Shown: positions 14,626 through 22,425 of the stretch, one piece after another
Layout: each line of letters opens with the position of its first letter
Position numbering within the stretch: position 1 is the stretch's first letter
Assembly: GCA_900767605.1 (NCBI GenBank)
Contig: CAAFZT010000044.1
Coordinates: 1 to 36,865, forward strand
DNA length: 36,865 bases
Origin: Bacilli bacterium
Lineage (GTDB): Bacteria > Bacillota_I > Bacilli_A > RFN20 > CAG-826
Reading direction: 5' to 3'
Translations under genes and position numbers: made by a program
The notes under the pieces: model-generated
Told to the model about the DNA's origin: nothing
The model's input: the letters and a program-made list of their open reading frames with translations, nothing else
Databases searched by the model: none

Positions 14626-15657
14626 ATGAGTGACGAAATCAAACAGGAAGCGGTCGCTGAAGCGGTCGCACCGGCTGAAGAAGCCAAACCCGTGGAAACC
14701 GCTGATATGGCGGAAGTCTTCCACGATCCCAACGCCCCGATCATCACGATCAAGAAGTGCTTGGAAAACGGAGTTCACTTCGGACATCAAACCCGTCGTT
14801 GGAACCCGAAGATGGGCCGTTTTATCTACGGCGCCCGCAATGGCATCTATCTCATCGACTTGAACAAAACGGTCGAACGCACCATCCTTGCCTACAACGC
14901 TTTGAAGGCCATCGTTGAAGCTGGCGGAAAAGTTCTCTTTGTCGGAACCAAAGCCCAAGCCCAACAAATCGTCATCGACGAAGCGGTTCGTTCTGGATCG
15001 TTCTACATCACCAATCGCTGGCTCGGCGGCACCCTCACCAACTGGCGTACCATCGCGGCCCGCATCAAACGTCTCCGCGACCTCGATACCGCCCAAGCGG
15101 ACGGATCCTGGGACAAACTCCCCAAGAAGGAAGTTGCTCTTCTCCGCAAGGAATACGCCAAACTCGACAAGAACCTTGGCGGTTTGAAAGAAATGCGTCG
15201 CCTTCCGCAGGCCATCGTCCTCGCGGATCCGACCCTCGAAAAGAATGCTGCTCTTGAAGCTCGCAAGCTCAACATCCCGGTCTTCGCTCTCTGCGATACC
15301 AGCGATGATCCTGAACTCGTCGACTTCCCCATCCCGACCAACAACGACGCCACCAGCGCCATCAAATTGGTTGTTGGTGTCCTCGCCGACGCTGTCGTCG
15401 AAGCCCGTGCCGGTGTCACCGAATTCGCCTATGTGAAGGACGAAGGACCCGAATCCACCATGGCTGATGCCATCCGTGTTGCCGATATCGCCGCTGAACA
15501 GCATCGCCAAGCTCTCCGCGCCGCCCGCAAAGCCCGCGAAGAACGCTTTGCCAAGATGCGTGCCGAACGCGAAGCTCGTTTCCAAGCCCGTCGCGCGGAA
15601 CAAGCCAAAGCCGCTGCCGGCGCTGCCCCTGCTGAAGAAGCCAAGGAGAGCAAATAA
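14626..15657 (+). CDS. rpsB: 30S ribosomal protein S2
   Basis: A 343-residue S2, far longer than the usual 230-260. The core starts near residue 35 with IITIKKCLENGVHFGHQTRRWNPKMGRFIYGARNGIYLIDL and continues through FVGTKAQAQQIV, GSFYITNRWLGGTLTNWRTI and VFALCDTSDDPELVDFPIPTNNDA. Both ends are extended. About 35 residues precede the core, rich in Ala, Glu, Val and Pro, and an Ala, Arg and Lys-rich helix forms the tail. I chose ATG 14626 after GGAGG with an 8-nt spacer; ATG 14611 is an alternative. It is followed by tsf with 1 bp overlap. Confidence 0.96.
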   Translation: MSDEIKQEAVAEAVAPAEEAKPVETADMAEVFHDPNAPIITIKKCLENGVHFGHQTRRWNPKMGRFIYGARNGIYLIDLNKTVERTILAYNALKAIVEAGGKVLFVGTKAQAQQIVIDEAVRSGSFYITNRWLGGTLTNWRTIAARIKRLRDLDTAQADGSWDKLPKKEVALLRKEYAKLDKNLGGLKEMRRLPQAIVLADPTLEKNAALEARKLNIPVFALCDTSDDPELVDFPIPTNNDATSAIKLVVGVLADAVVEARAGVTEFAYVKDEGPESTMADAIRVADIAAEQHRQALRAARKAREERFAKMRAEREARFQARRAEQAKAAAGAAPAEEAKESK

Positions 15658-16508
15658 TGGCTGCCAAAGTTACCATTGATCAAATCAAAGAACTCCGCGA
15701 CCGCACTGGCGCGGGTCTCATGAACTGCAAAGAAGCCCTCATCGAAGCGGATGCCGATATCGAAAAAGCGATCGACATCCTTCGTGAAAAAGGCATCGCC
15801 AAAGCCGCTAAGAAGGCTGGCCGCGTTGCCGCGGAAGGACTTGCCCTTGTCAAGACCGGCGAAGGAAAGGCCGTTGTTGCTGAAATCAACTGCGAAACCG
15901 ACTTCGTTTCCTCTTCTGACAAATTCCACGACTTCACCGCTAAGGTGATGGATGAACTCTTCGCCAAAGGCTGCAAAACCTTGGAAGAAGCCCAAGAAGC
16001 CACGAAGGATCTCTTCGCGGAAGCGACCATCGCCATGGGCGAAAAATTCCTTCTCCGCCGCTATGCCTTCCTTGAACTCAAGGATGGCGAAGCCTTCGGA
16101 AGCTATATCCACATGGGTGGCAAGATCGCTGCTCTTGCGGTTCTCTCCAAAGACCTCTGCGAAGCGAACCGTGGCATTGCCATGACCATCGCCTCCGCCG
16201 CTCCGGAATATTTGACCCTTGCCGATGTTCCCGCCGCGGACCGCGAACGTGAACTCGCCATCGCTCAAAAGGAAGTTGCCGAAGATCCGAAACTCGCCAG
16301 CAAGCCCGAGAACGTCAAAGCCATGATTGCCCAACGCAAAGTGGATTCCCGCCTCGGCGAAAACTGTTTGGAAGCCAAGCCCTACGCCTTGGATCCGGAC
16401 GGAAAACTCCTTGTCTCCCAATTCCTTAAGGAAAAAGGCGCCAAAGTTGTTACCTTCGTTCGCTACCTCGTTGGCGAAGGCGTCGACAAATCGGCCAAAG
16501 AAGACTAA
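15657..16508 (+). CDS. tsf: Elongation factor Ts
   Basis: A 283-residue guanine nucleotide exchange factor that recycles EF-Tu-GDP. The N-terminal UBA-like domain is typical: TIDQIKELRDRTGAGLMNCKEALIEADADIEKAID followed by LREKGIAKAAKKAGRVAAEGL. The TDFVSS signature is present in INCETDFVSSSDKF, and the C-terminal part includes YIHMGGKIAALAVL. AAGGAG lies 9 nt before the ATG. It is co-transcribed with rpsB and ends at an intrinsic terminator. Confidence 0.97.
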   Translation: MAAKVTIDQIKELRDRTGAGLMNCKEALIEADADIEKAIDILREKGIAKAAKKAGRVAAEGLALVKTGEGKAVVAEINCETDFVSSSDKFHDFTAKVMDELFAKGCKTLEEAQEATKDLFAEATIAMGEKFLLRRYAFLELKDGEAFGSYIHMGGKIAALAVLSKDLCEANRGIAMTIASAAPEYLTLADVPAADRERELAIAQKEVAEDPKLASKPENVKAMIAQRKVDSRLGENCLEAKPYALDPDGKLLVSQFLKEKGAKVVTFVRYLVGEGVDKSAKED

Positions 16509-16530
16509 TTAACGTCTAAATAAACCGGGT

Positions 16531-16555
16531 CCCCGCAGCAGTGCGGGGGCTTTTT
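16531..16555 (+). terminator. Intrinsic terminator of rpsB-tsf
   Basis: CCCCGCA-GCAG-TGCGGGG (16531-16548) followed by GC and TTTTT. Confidence 0.9.
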
Positions 16556-16576
16556 CGTTGTCGATAGGTTCTTTCC

Positions 16577-16605
16577 TTTTCAAGGGCGTTTCATTTGATT
16601 AGAAT
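16577..16605 (+). promoter_or_regulatory. Promoter of pyrH, start codon 9 nt behind the -10
   Basis: TTTTCA (16577-16582), a 17-bp spacer and TAGAAT (16600-16605). The pyrH ATG is at 16615 with no Shine-Dalgarno, so the leader would be zero to three nucleotides. Confidence 0.65.
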
Positions 16606-16614
16606 ATCGAAGTT

Positions 16615-17337
16615 ATGGAACCCATTTATAAACGCGTTATCCTCAAGCTTTCTGGCGAGGCTTTGGCGGATAGCAAAGACAGTACGATTTTAGACCACGA
16701 GAAGTTGCTGACAATCGCCAACACGGTCAAGATGATCCGCTCCCTTGGCGTAGACGTCGGCATTGTTGTTGGAGCCGGAAACATTTGGAGAGGACGCCTT
16801 GCGGATAAAATCGGCATTGAGCCCTCGACTGCCGATTACATGGGAATGCTTGGCACCGTGATTAACGCCTTGGCCATCCAAAGCGCCATCGAGGAAAAAG
16901 GATTGCCTTGCCGCGTGATGTCGGCCATCAATATTCCCCAAGTTTGCGAACCCTATTATCGGAGAAAAGCCATTGCCCACTTGGATGATGGCATCGTTGT
17001 CATCTTCGGGGGAGGAACGGGCAACCCCTACTGCACAACGGATAGCTGCGCTGCTCTCCGCGCCTTGGAAGTGGGAGCAGATGCCATTCTCATGGCGAAA
17101 AATGGCGTGGATGGCGTTTATGACGCGGACCCACGTAAAAACCCGAATGCCAAAAAGATTGATCAAATTAGCTTAGCCGAGATGATTTCCCGCAAACTCA
17201 CGATTATGGATTTGTCCGCCGCGGCGATGCTAGAAGGAAAACACGTTGCCATCCGCGTCTTCTCGATGGACGACCCCGCAGCCTTCAAAAAGGTTTTGAT
17301 GGGAGAAAAGGTTGGCACGACCGTCATTGATGAATAG
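16615..17337 (+). CDS. pyrH: Uridylate kinase
   Basis: A 240-residue UMP kinase of the amino-acid-kinase fold that makes UDP for pyrimidine nucleotide synthesis. Motifs are VILKLSGEALA at the N-terminus, VGIVVGAGNIWRGRLAD, TADYMGMLGTVINALAIQSAIE, the nucleotide-binding GIVVIFGGGTGNPYCTTDSCAALRA, and AKNGVDGVYDADPRKNP. Length is normal. The conserved order rpsB-tsf-pyrH-frr is kept, but pyrH has a terminator before it and its own promoter. Confidence 0.97.
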   Translation: MEPIYKRVILKLSGEALADSKDSTILDHEKLLTIANTVKMIRSLGVDVGIVVGAGNIWRGRLADKIGIEPSTADYMGMLGTVINALAIQSAIEEKGLPCRVMSAINIPQVCEPYYRRKAIAHLDDGIVVIFGGGTGNPYCTTDSCAALRALEVGADAILMAKNGVDGVYDADPRKNPNAKKIDQISLAEMISRKLTIMDLSAAAMLEGKHVAIRVFSMDDPAAFKKVLMGEKVGTTVIDE

Positions 17338-17377
17338 AATCATTCATAAGAAACCATAGATAAAGGAGAAATGAAAC

Positions 17378-17923
17378 ATGGATGCATATGTAATGGAAGC
17401 CAAAGGCGAATTTGAAAAAGCCGTTAAGAATTTAGGCGTTGGCATGGACAAGCTTCGCTCGGGACAAGCCAACCCCGCGATGCTCAACGGAGTGATGTGC
17501 GATTATTATGGGGACCGCATGGCAATTGTTGACCTCTGCCAAATCAGCCGCCCCGAACCCCGTCAGCTCTACATTCGCCCCTATTCCCGCGAAGATATTA
17601 AAAGCATTGCCGCCGGCATTGCTGCCGCCAATCTTGGCGTGAACCCACAAATTGAAGCCGATGGCATTCGCATTGTCGTGGCTCCCTTGACGGAAGAAAC
17701 CCGCAAAGACATCGCCAAAAAGGCCAAAGCCCTTGGCGAAGAAGCCAAAGTCGCCGTCCGTAACGTCCGTCGCGACACCTTGTCGATGCTAAAAGACGAC
17801 GATTCCATGTCGGATGATTATCGCGATCGCGTGGAAGAAGACCTCCAAAAAGAAGTGGATGCCGTCAACAAAACCATTGAATCGATGGTCAAAGAAAAAC
17901 AAGACGAAATCCTTTCGATCTAA
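17378..17923 (+). CDS. frr: Ribosome recycling factor
   Basis: A 181-residue factor that splits post-termination ribosomes together with EF-G. The three-helix bundle and small domain are recognisable: LGVGMDKLRSGQANPAMLNGVMCDYYG, then QLYIRPYSREDIKSIAAGIAAANLGVNPQIEADGIRIVVAPLTEETRKDI, then AKKAKALGEEAKVAVRNVRRD. AAGGAG lies 10 nt before the ATG. It is 40 bp behind pyrH and ends at a strong terminator. Confidence 0.96.
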   Translation: MDAYVMEAKGEFEKAVKNLGVGMDKLRSGQANPAMLNGVMCDYYGDRMAIVDLCQISRPEPRQLYIRPYSREDIKSIAAGIAAANLGVNPQIEADGIRIVVAPLTEETRKDIAKKAKALGEEAKVAVRNVRRDTLSMLKDDDSMSDDYRDRVEEDLQKEVDAVNKTIESMVKEKQDEILSI

Positions 17924-17945
17924 ATTCCTCTTTTTGAACCTTTGT

Positions 17946-17969
17946 GGCAGGGCATAGCCCTGCCTTTTT
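17946..17969 (+). terminator. Intrinsic terminator of pyrH-frr
   Basis: GGCAGGGC-ATA-GCCCTGCC (17946-17964) is a perfect 8-bp stem followed by TTTTT. Confidence 0.92.
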
Positions 17970-17993
17970 AATGCACGCTTATGATTCCTCGTT

Positions 17994-17999
17994 TATAAT
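17994..17999 (+). promoter_or_regulatory. -10 box of uppS, start codon 7 nt behind
   Basis: A perfect TATAAT lies 7 nt before the uppS ATG (18007). No good -35 is visible at 16-18 bp. The site starts 25 bp after the frr terminator, so uppS must have a promoter here. Confidence 0.6.
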
Positions 18000-18006
18000 T
18001 CTCCCA

Positions 18007-18741
18007 ATGGCAAAAAAAGAAGGATTTCAACTAACGAAAAAATGTGACCACGTCGCCTTCATCATGGATGGGAATGGACGTTGGGCCAAACAACGGGGAT
18101 TAGCCCGCCATTTTGGCCACCATGAAGCGTGCAAGCGCATCATTGAAATCTTTGAAGCGTGCCGCGAATTTAATATTCGTGTCATGAGTTTCTACGCCTT
18201 TTCCACGGAAAACTGGAATCGTCCCCAAGAAGAAATCGATCATTTGATGGATTATCTTGAGGAATTCTTTCAGAAAGAAATCGACTATTTGGATTCAGTT
18301 GGAACCAAAATCATGATTTCCGGCGATTTAAGTCGCATCCGTCCTCAAACTCGTGAAGTATGCCTTCAAGCGGTGGAACGGACGAAAAACAATAATCGTT
18401 GGGTGATCAACGTGTGCCTTAATTACGGCGGTCGCGACGAGATTGTCCGCGCATCTAAAACCTTTGCGCGCGACGTCACGGAAGGAAAGAAGAATCTAGA
18501 GGACTTAACGGAAGAAACGTTTAAGAGTTACCTCTATACGGCTGGTCTCCCTGATGTGGACTTAATGATTCGCACCTCGGGAGAAGAACGCTTATCCAAT
18601 TTCATGCTCTACGAAAATGCCTATGCGGAATTTGTGTTCACCTCGACGAAGTGGCCGGATTTCCGTCATGACGATTTTGTAGATTGCCTTAAAGAATTTA
18701 ACGCCCGTTCAAGACGATATGGAGGGTTAAAAAATGAGTGA
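18007..18741 (+). CDS. uppS: Undecaprenyl diphosphate synthase
   Basis: A 244-residue cis-prenyltransferase that makes the C55 lipid carrier for cell-wall synthesis. Motifs are HVAFIMDGNGRWAKQRGLARHFGHHEAC with the catalytic Asp, MSFYAFSTENWNRP, and DLMIRTSGEERLSNFMLYENAYAEFVFTSTKWPDF. I chose ATG 18007 because residues before it (from 17944) lie in the frr terminator. There is no Shine-Dalgarno. It opens the run uppS-cdsA-dxr-rseP-polC, whose first three junctions overlap or nearly touch. Confidence 0.96.
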   Translation: MAKKEGFQLTKKCDHVAFIMDGNGRWAKQRGLARHFGHHEACKRIIEIFEACREFNIRVMSFYAFSTENWNRPQEEIDHLMDYLEEFFQKEIDYLDSVGTKIMISGDLSRIRPQTREVCLQAVERTKNNNRWVINVCLNYGGRDEIVRASKTFARDVTEGKKNLEDLTEETFKSYLYTAGLPDVDLMIRTSGEERLSNFMLYENAYAEFVFTSTKWPDFRHDDFVDCLKEFNARSRRYGGLKNE

Positions 18742-19843
18742 AGAGAAGAAACCTCATCATCACATTGAGATCAATCCTTTGGATGAAAAGAAAAAGAAAA
18801 GCATGGGGAACCGCATTATCGTTGCGGCGATTCTGATTGCCATTGCCTTACCCTGCATTATTTTAGGTAGCTGGTATTGGTTTGCTTTTGTCGCCGTATT
18901 TTTGGGCATGGCGGCCTACGAAGTCCTTAAGGCTCCCCAAAAGAAATATAAATGGTACATCTGGGTTTTCACTTACATTGCCATCTATGCCTTTACGTTC
19001 TGGTTTGTTATTAAATCCAATGTGTCCAGTTATCTTGCTTATCTCGAAAAGAAAGCGATGTTCGATGCTTCGACCATGCCTTCGATTGAAGAGCCTAGTT
19101 GGTATCCGAGCCTTCAAAACTACTTTACCCAGCCGTGGGTTTCTTGGTATGGCATTGCAGTTTGCTTTGGCGTTTACGCCCTTTTCGCCATTCTTCATGA
19201 AGATTTCACGTGGCAAGACGTTACCTATTTCTTCACGATGACTTTCATCATTGGTCTTGGCTTCCAGGCGATTCTTTTCTGCCGTTATGTGCCTTATGCG
19301 ATGGTTTTTAACGACAAGGTGCTTACGGAAGCGCAAAAAGGAGAGATTCTAACTTCCCCTATGTTTAAATACTGGAAGTCCTTGATCTTCTTTGTCTTCA
19401 TTGTTTTGACCACCTACATGAATGATACGTTCGCTTATTTTGTGGGGATGCTATTTGGCAAACACCATATGTCTCCTCGCATTTCTCCCAATAAGACCTG
19501 GGAAGGATTCGTTGGCGGCGTGATTGGCGGAGCCCTCGTTGGCTTTGCTTTCTTGATGATTTGCGATGTGAATGGGGCGGAAGCACTGCCTTCCATGAAG
19601 ATATTTGGAACGAGCGGTCAATGGTGGATGCCTCTCATTCTAAGTTTGACGTTGCCCCTAGTGGCTAACCTTGGCGATTTTACGTTCTCCATGATTAAAC
19701 GTTATTACGGCTTTAAGGATTATAGCCATGTGCTCGGTGCCCACGGAGGCGTATTGGATCGCGCGGACTCTTTGCTTTTCTGTATGATTTACGCGTCGAT
19801 TTTTGCCGTCTTCACGGTGAATGGATGGAATTTCTTCCGATGA
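18734..19843 (+). CDS. cdsA: Phosphatidate cytidylyltransferase
   Basis: A 369-residue polytopic membrane enzyme that makes CDP-diacylglycerol from phosphatidate and CTP. A His and Lys-rich cytoplasmic N-terminus (about 1-28) precedes several membrane segments. The C-terminal family signature is intact: RISPNKTWEGFVGGVIGGALVG and SMIKRYYGFKDYSHVLGAHGGVLDRADSLLF. The protein is longer than the B. subtilis enzyme because of an insertion at about residues 95-140. It overlaps uppS by 8 bp. Confidence 0.94.
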   Translation: MSEEKKPHHHIEINPLDEKKKKSMGNRIIVAAILIAIALPCIILGSWYWFAFVAVFLGMAAYEVLKAPQKKYKWYIWVFTYIAIYAFTFWFVIKSNVSSYLAYLEKKAMFDASTMPSIEEPSWYPSLQNYFTQPWVSWYGIAVCFGVYALFAILHEDFTWQDVTYFFTMTFIIGLGFQAILFCRYVPYAMVFNDKVLTEAQKGEILTSPMFKYWKSLIFFVFIVLTTYMNDTFAYFVGMLFGKHHMSPRISPNKTWEGFVGGVIGGALVGFAFLMICDVNGAEALPSMKIFGTSGQWWMPLILSLTLPLVANLGDFTFSMIKRYYGFKDYSHVLGAHGGVLDRADSLLFCMIYASIFAVFTVNGWNFFR

Positions 19844-20988
19844 GGAAAGTCTGTCTTTTGGGGGCCAGTGGCTCCATCGGAACGCAAAGCTTGGATGTTC
19901 TCCGTAACGATGCGGGGCATTTTAGCTTGGTGGGTTTTTCCGTGGGCCATCAAGTTCAAAAGATTCCTTCCATTCTTCATGATTTCCCTTCCGTGAAATT
20001 CCTCTGCGTCCAGGAAGAGAAGGATTATGAACGATATTCCCGGTCCTATCCTGATCTCCATTGGTATTACGGAGAGGAAGGATTGCTTTGCTTGATTCGG
20101 GAATGCGATTGCGACATGGTCGTAAATGCTTTGGTTGGCTTTGCGGGCCTTGCCCCTAGTTTACGCAGCCTAGAAGAAAACAAAATCCTTTGTTTGGCGA
20201 ACAAGGAATCCTTGGTCGTCGGCGGAGATTTGATTCGTGATTTAATTGCTCAAGGAAAAGGGAAAATCTATCCCATTGATTCCGAGCATGTGGCGATTGC
20301 CAAATTGCTTTCTCGGGTTCAGCGAGAAGACGTGGATGAAATTTGGATAACGGGGAGTGGGGGCTCCTTCCGCGACAAAAAGCGGGAAGAATTAACCGAT
20401 GTGACCCCGGAAGAAGCCCTTCATCATCCCACTTGGAACATGGGGGCCAAAATCACAATTGATTCGGCAACTATGATGAATAAGGGGTTCGAGGTTCTAG
20501 AAGCTAAGGTCCTCTTCGATTTCCCGTTAGAAAAGAACAAAATCATTCTCCACGATGAAAGCCACGTCCATTCTTTGCTTCGTTTAAAAGATGGAACGCT
20601 GCTTGCGGATGTGTCTGAGCCCGATATGCACGGCCCCATCGCCTATGCCTTATATGAATCCAACGTGAATTTCTCTCTAGAACATGTAGGATCCTTGGAA
20701 GAGCTGCGGCCCTATCATTTCCATCCCTTTGACGCGGAACGTTACCCCGCGCCGGGAATTGCCCTGAAGGCTTTTGAAAAAGGCGGAACAAGCCGTGCGG
20801 TGCTAAATGGGGCGAACGAGGCGGCGGTTTATGCTTTCCTCTCTCATCGTATCCCCTTCCTTTCGATAGAAAAACTCGTGGAGCAAGCCGTTGACGTCTT
20901 GCCTTGCACCGCTCATCCTACTTATTTAGAAATGCAAGAAGCCGATAAAGCATCTCGCGCATTCGTGGAACAACAAATTGGAGGTTAA
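19840..20988 (+). CDS. dxr: 1-deoxy-D-xylulose-5-phosphate reductoisomerase
   Basis: A 382-residue NADPH enzyme for the second step of the non-mevalonate isoprenoid pathway, which feeds uppS. Motifs are LLGASGSIGTQSLDVLRN (NADPH binding), LANKESLVVGG, PIDSEHVAIAKLL, ITGSGGSFRD and HPTWNMGAKITIDSATMMNKGFEVLEA. ATG 19840 overlaps the cdsA stop (ATGA) and gives the standard N-terminus; 19825 would add five residues. Confidence 0.96.
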   Translation: MRKVCLLGASGSIGTQSLDVLRNDAGHFSLVGFSVGHQVQKIPSILHDFPSVKFLCVQEEKDYERYSRSYPDLHWYYGEEGLLCLIRECDCDMVVNALVGFAGLAPSLRSLEENKILCLANKESLVVGGDLIRDLIAQGKGKIYPIDSEHVAIAKLLSRVQREDVDEIWITGSGGSFRDKKREELTDVTPEEALHHPTWNMGAKITIDSATMMNKGFEVLEAKVLFDFPLEKNKIILHDESHVHSLLRLKDGTLLADVSEPDMHGPIAYALYESNVNFSLEHVGSLEELRPYHFHPFDAERYPAPGIALKAFEKGGTSRAVLNGANEAAVYAFLSHRIPFLSIEKLVEQAVDVLPCTAHPTYLEMQEADKASRAFVEQQIGG

Positions 20989-20992
20989 CCCT

Positions 20993-22414
20993 ATGGCCTG
21001 GTACATGATTCTTCTTAACATCTTCATCATCATCGTCATCCTTGGATTATTGATTTCCTTGCATGAAGCAGGGCATTTGGGAATGGCAAAGCTCTTCAAG
21101 GTGTATTGCTTTGAATATTCCATTGGCTTTGGACCTGCGATTTTGCATAAAAGAAAAGAAGGGAAAGAAACCTATTTTTCATTGCGCGCGATTCCTTTAG
21201 GCGGATACGTATCCATGTATGGAGAAGAAGGGGCGGTGCCCGATGGTGAAGTCGAGCCTTCTCCCGACCGTTCTTTGAACGCGATTGCCAAATGGAAGAA
21301 GTGCTTGGTGCTTGTGGCTGGAGTTACGGTCAATTTCCTCTTGGGTTTGGTTTTAATTTATATTTCCGACGTTGCTTTCCCCAATTATTACGTGGGATAT
21401 GGCGGAACGGTGTCTTATGTTGCTACCCCGGGAACGCAGGCGGAATCTTTAACCGTGGATAGCGTGCCCATGTCTTATGAAGGATCTCTTTTAGAAAAGG
21501 TGGAATCGGAGAAACAGGCAGAGCTTTCTCCTTCTGATTATTATTTGACGGTTTCTGAGTATAACTTGAAAGGCATGAGCTACCGCATCGTCGATAGCGA
21601 TGTCACCTTATTCACCAAAGACGGGAAGCCTTATAACGAAGGGTACCATTATGTGGCAATTTATTATCCGGAAACGTTAATCAAGGAACATGATTTAGGG
21701 CCTTCGATTCGCCTTTATCCCGTGGATTCTTCTTTGGACGCTTCCATCACCGATGCCCAAAAGGCTGTTGGCATGGAGCATCTTCCCGATTTAAGCGTAG
21801 AAGGGGGCAAAGACAAATCCTTCTCCTTCTCCGTAGAAGGAACCTACTTTGAACTTGATTTACGTTTAAGCGGCCCCAAAGCGGGAAAAGAAAGCGAAAC
21901 GGAATCCGCTTATTCGAACGCCTACTGGAATCACCGTATCGACACGAAAGTTCGCGTGACTTACCAAGGAGAGAAACTTCAATCCGAAGGAGCGAAAGTT
22001 GCTATTTTGAAGGAATGGAACGGCTGGGCCGGATCCTGGAAACAGTGGGCCAAAGACGTTCCGGAAGCTTGCGGAGCGATTGTGAAAGGCTTCGCGTCCT
22101 TGTTTACAAGCGACGGCTTTAAAAACATGTCGGGCCTTGTCGGCATGACTGCGGCTTTGCCCCAAATCGAAGCCATGGGTGGAGCGGGCCATATCTTCTA
22201 TTTTGCTGGTTTGCTTTCCATTAACCTGGCGTTCTTCAATTTATTGCCTTTCCCTGGACTAGATGGGTGGCAGCTCGTAGTGACTGCCGTAGAAGCGATC
22301 ACGAAGAAAAAGATGCCACAAAAAGTGCAGGGGATTGTTTCTGCGATCGGCTTTGTTTTGTTGTTTGGTCTTATGATTGCCGTTACGATTAAAGATATCG
22401 TCGGCTTGTTTTAA
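20993..22414 (+). CDS. rseP: Site-2 intramembrane metalloprotease RseP/RasP
   Basis: A 473-residue membrane zinc protease. The active site is HEAGH (His24, Glu25, His28) in the first membrane segment, and the second metal site is the C-terminal NLLPFPGLDGWQLV. Between them is a long extracytoplasmic region (about 120-360) larger than the single PDZ of typical homologues. In Bacillota this enzyme cleaves anti-sigma factors and signal-peptide remnants. GGAGG lies 8 nt before ATG 20993. An ECF-like sigma factor and its membrane-bound partner lie about 5 kb downstream, so a functional link is conceivable but not shown. Confidence 0.94.
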   Translation: MAWYMILLNIFIIIVILGLLISLHEAGHLGMAKLFKVYCFEYSIGFGPAILHKRKEGKETYFSLRAIPLGGYVSMYGEEGAVPDGEVEPSPDRSLNAIAKWKKCLVLVAGVTVNFLLGLVLIYISDVAFPNYYVGYGGTVSYVATPGTQAESLTVDSVPMSYEGSLLEKVESEKQAELSPSDYYLTVSEYNLKGMSYRIVDSDVTLFTKDGKPYNEGYHYVAIYYPETLIKEHDLGPSIRLYPVDSSLDASITDAQKAVGMEHLPDLSVEGGKDKSFSFSVEGTYFELDLRLSGPKAGKESETESAYSNAYWNHRIDTKVRVTYQGEKLQSEGAKVAILKEWNGWAGSWKQWAKDVPEACGAIVKGFASLFTSDGFKNMSGLVGMTAALPQIEAMGGAGHIFYFAGLLSINLAFFNLLPFPGLDGWQLVVTAVEAITKKKMPQKVQGIVSAIGFVLLFGLMIAVTIKDIVGLF

Positions 22415-22425
22415 GAGGGTTTGCC

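Noticed and set aside
14560..15603. 347-codon minus-strand open frame
   Set aside because: It is the antisense shadow of rpsB, kept open by codon bias.
15429..16421. 330-codon minus-strand open frame
   Set aside because: Antisense shadow of rpsB and tsf with no start signal or family motif.
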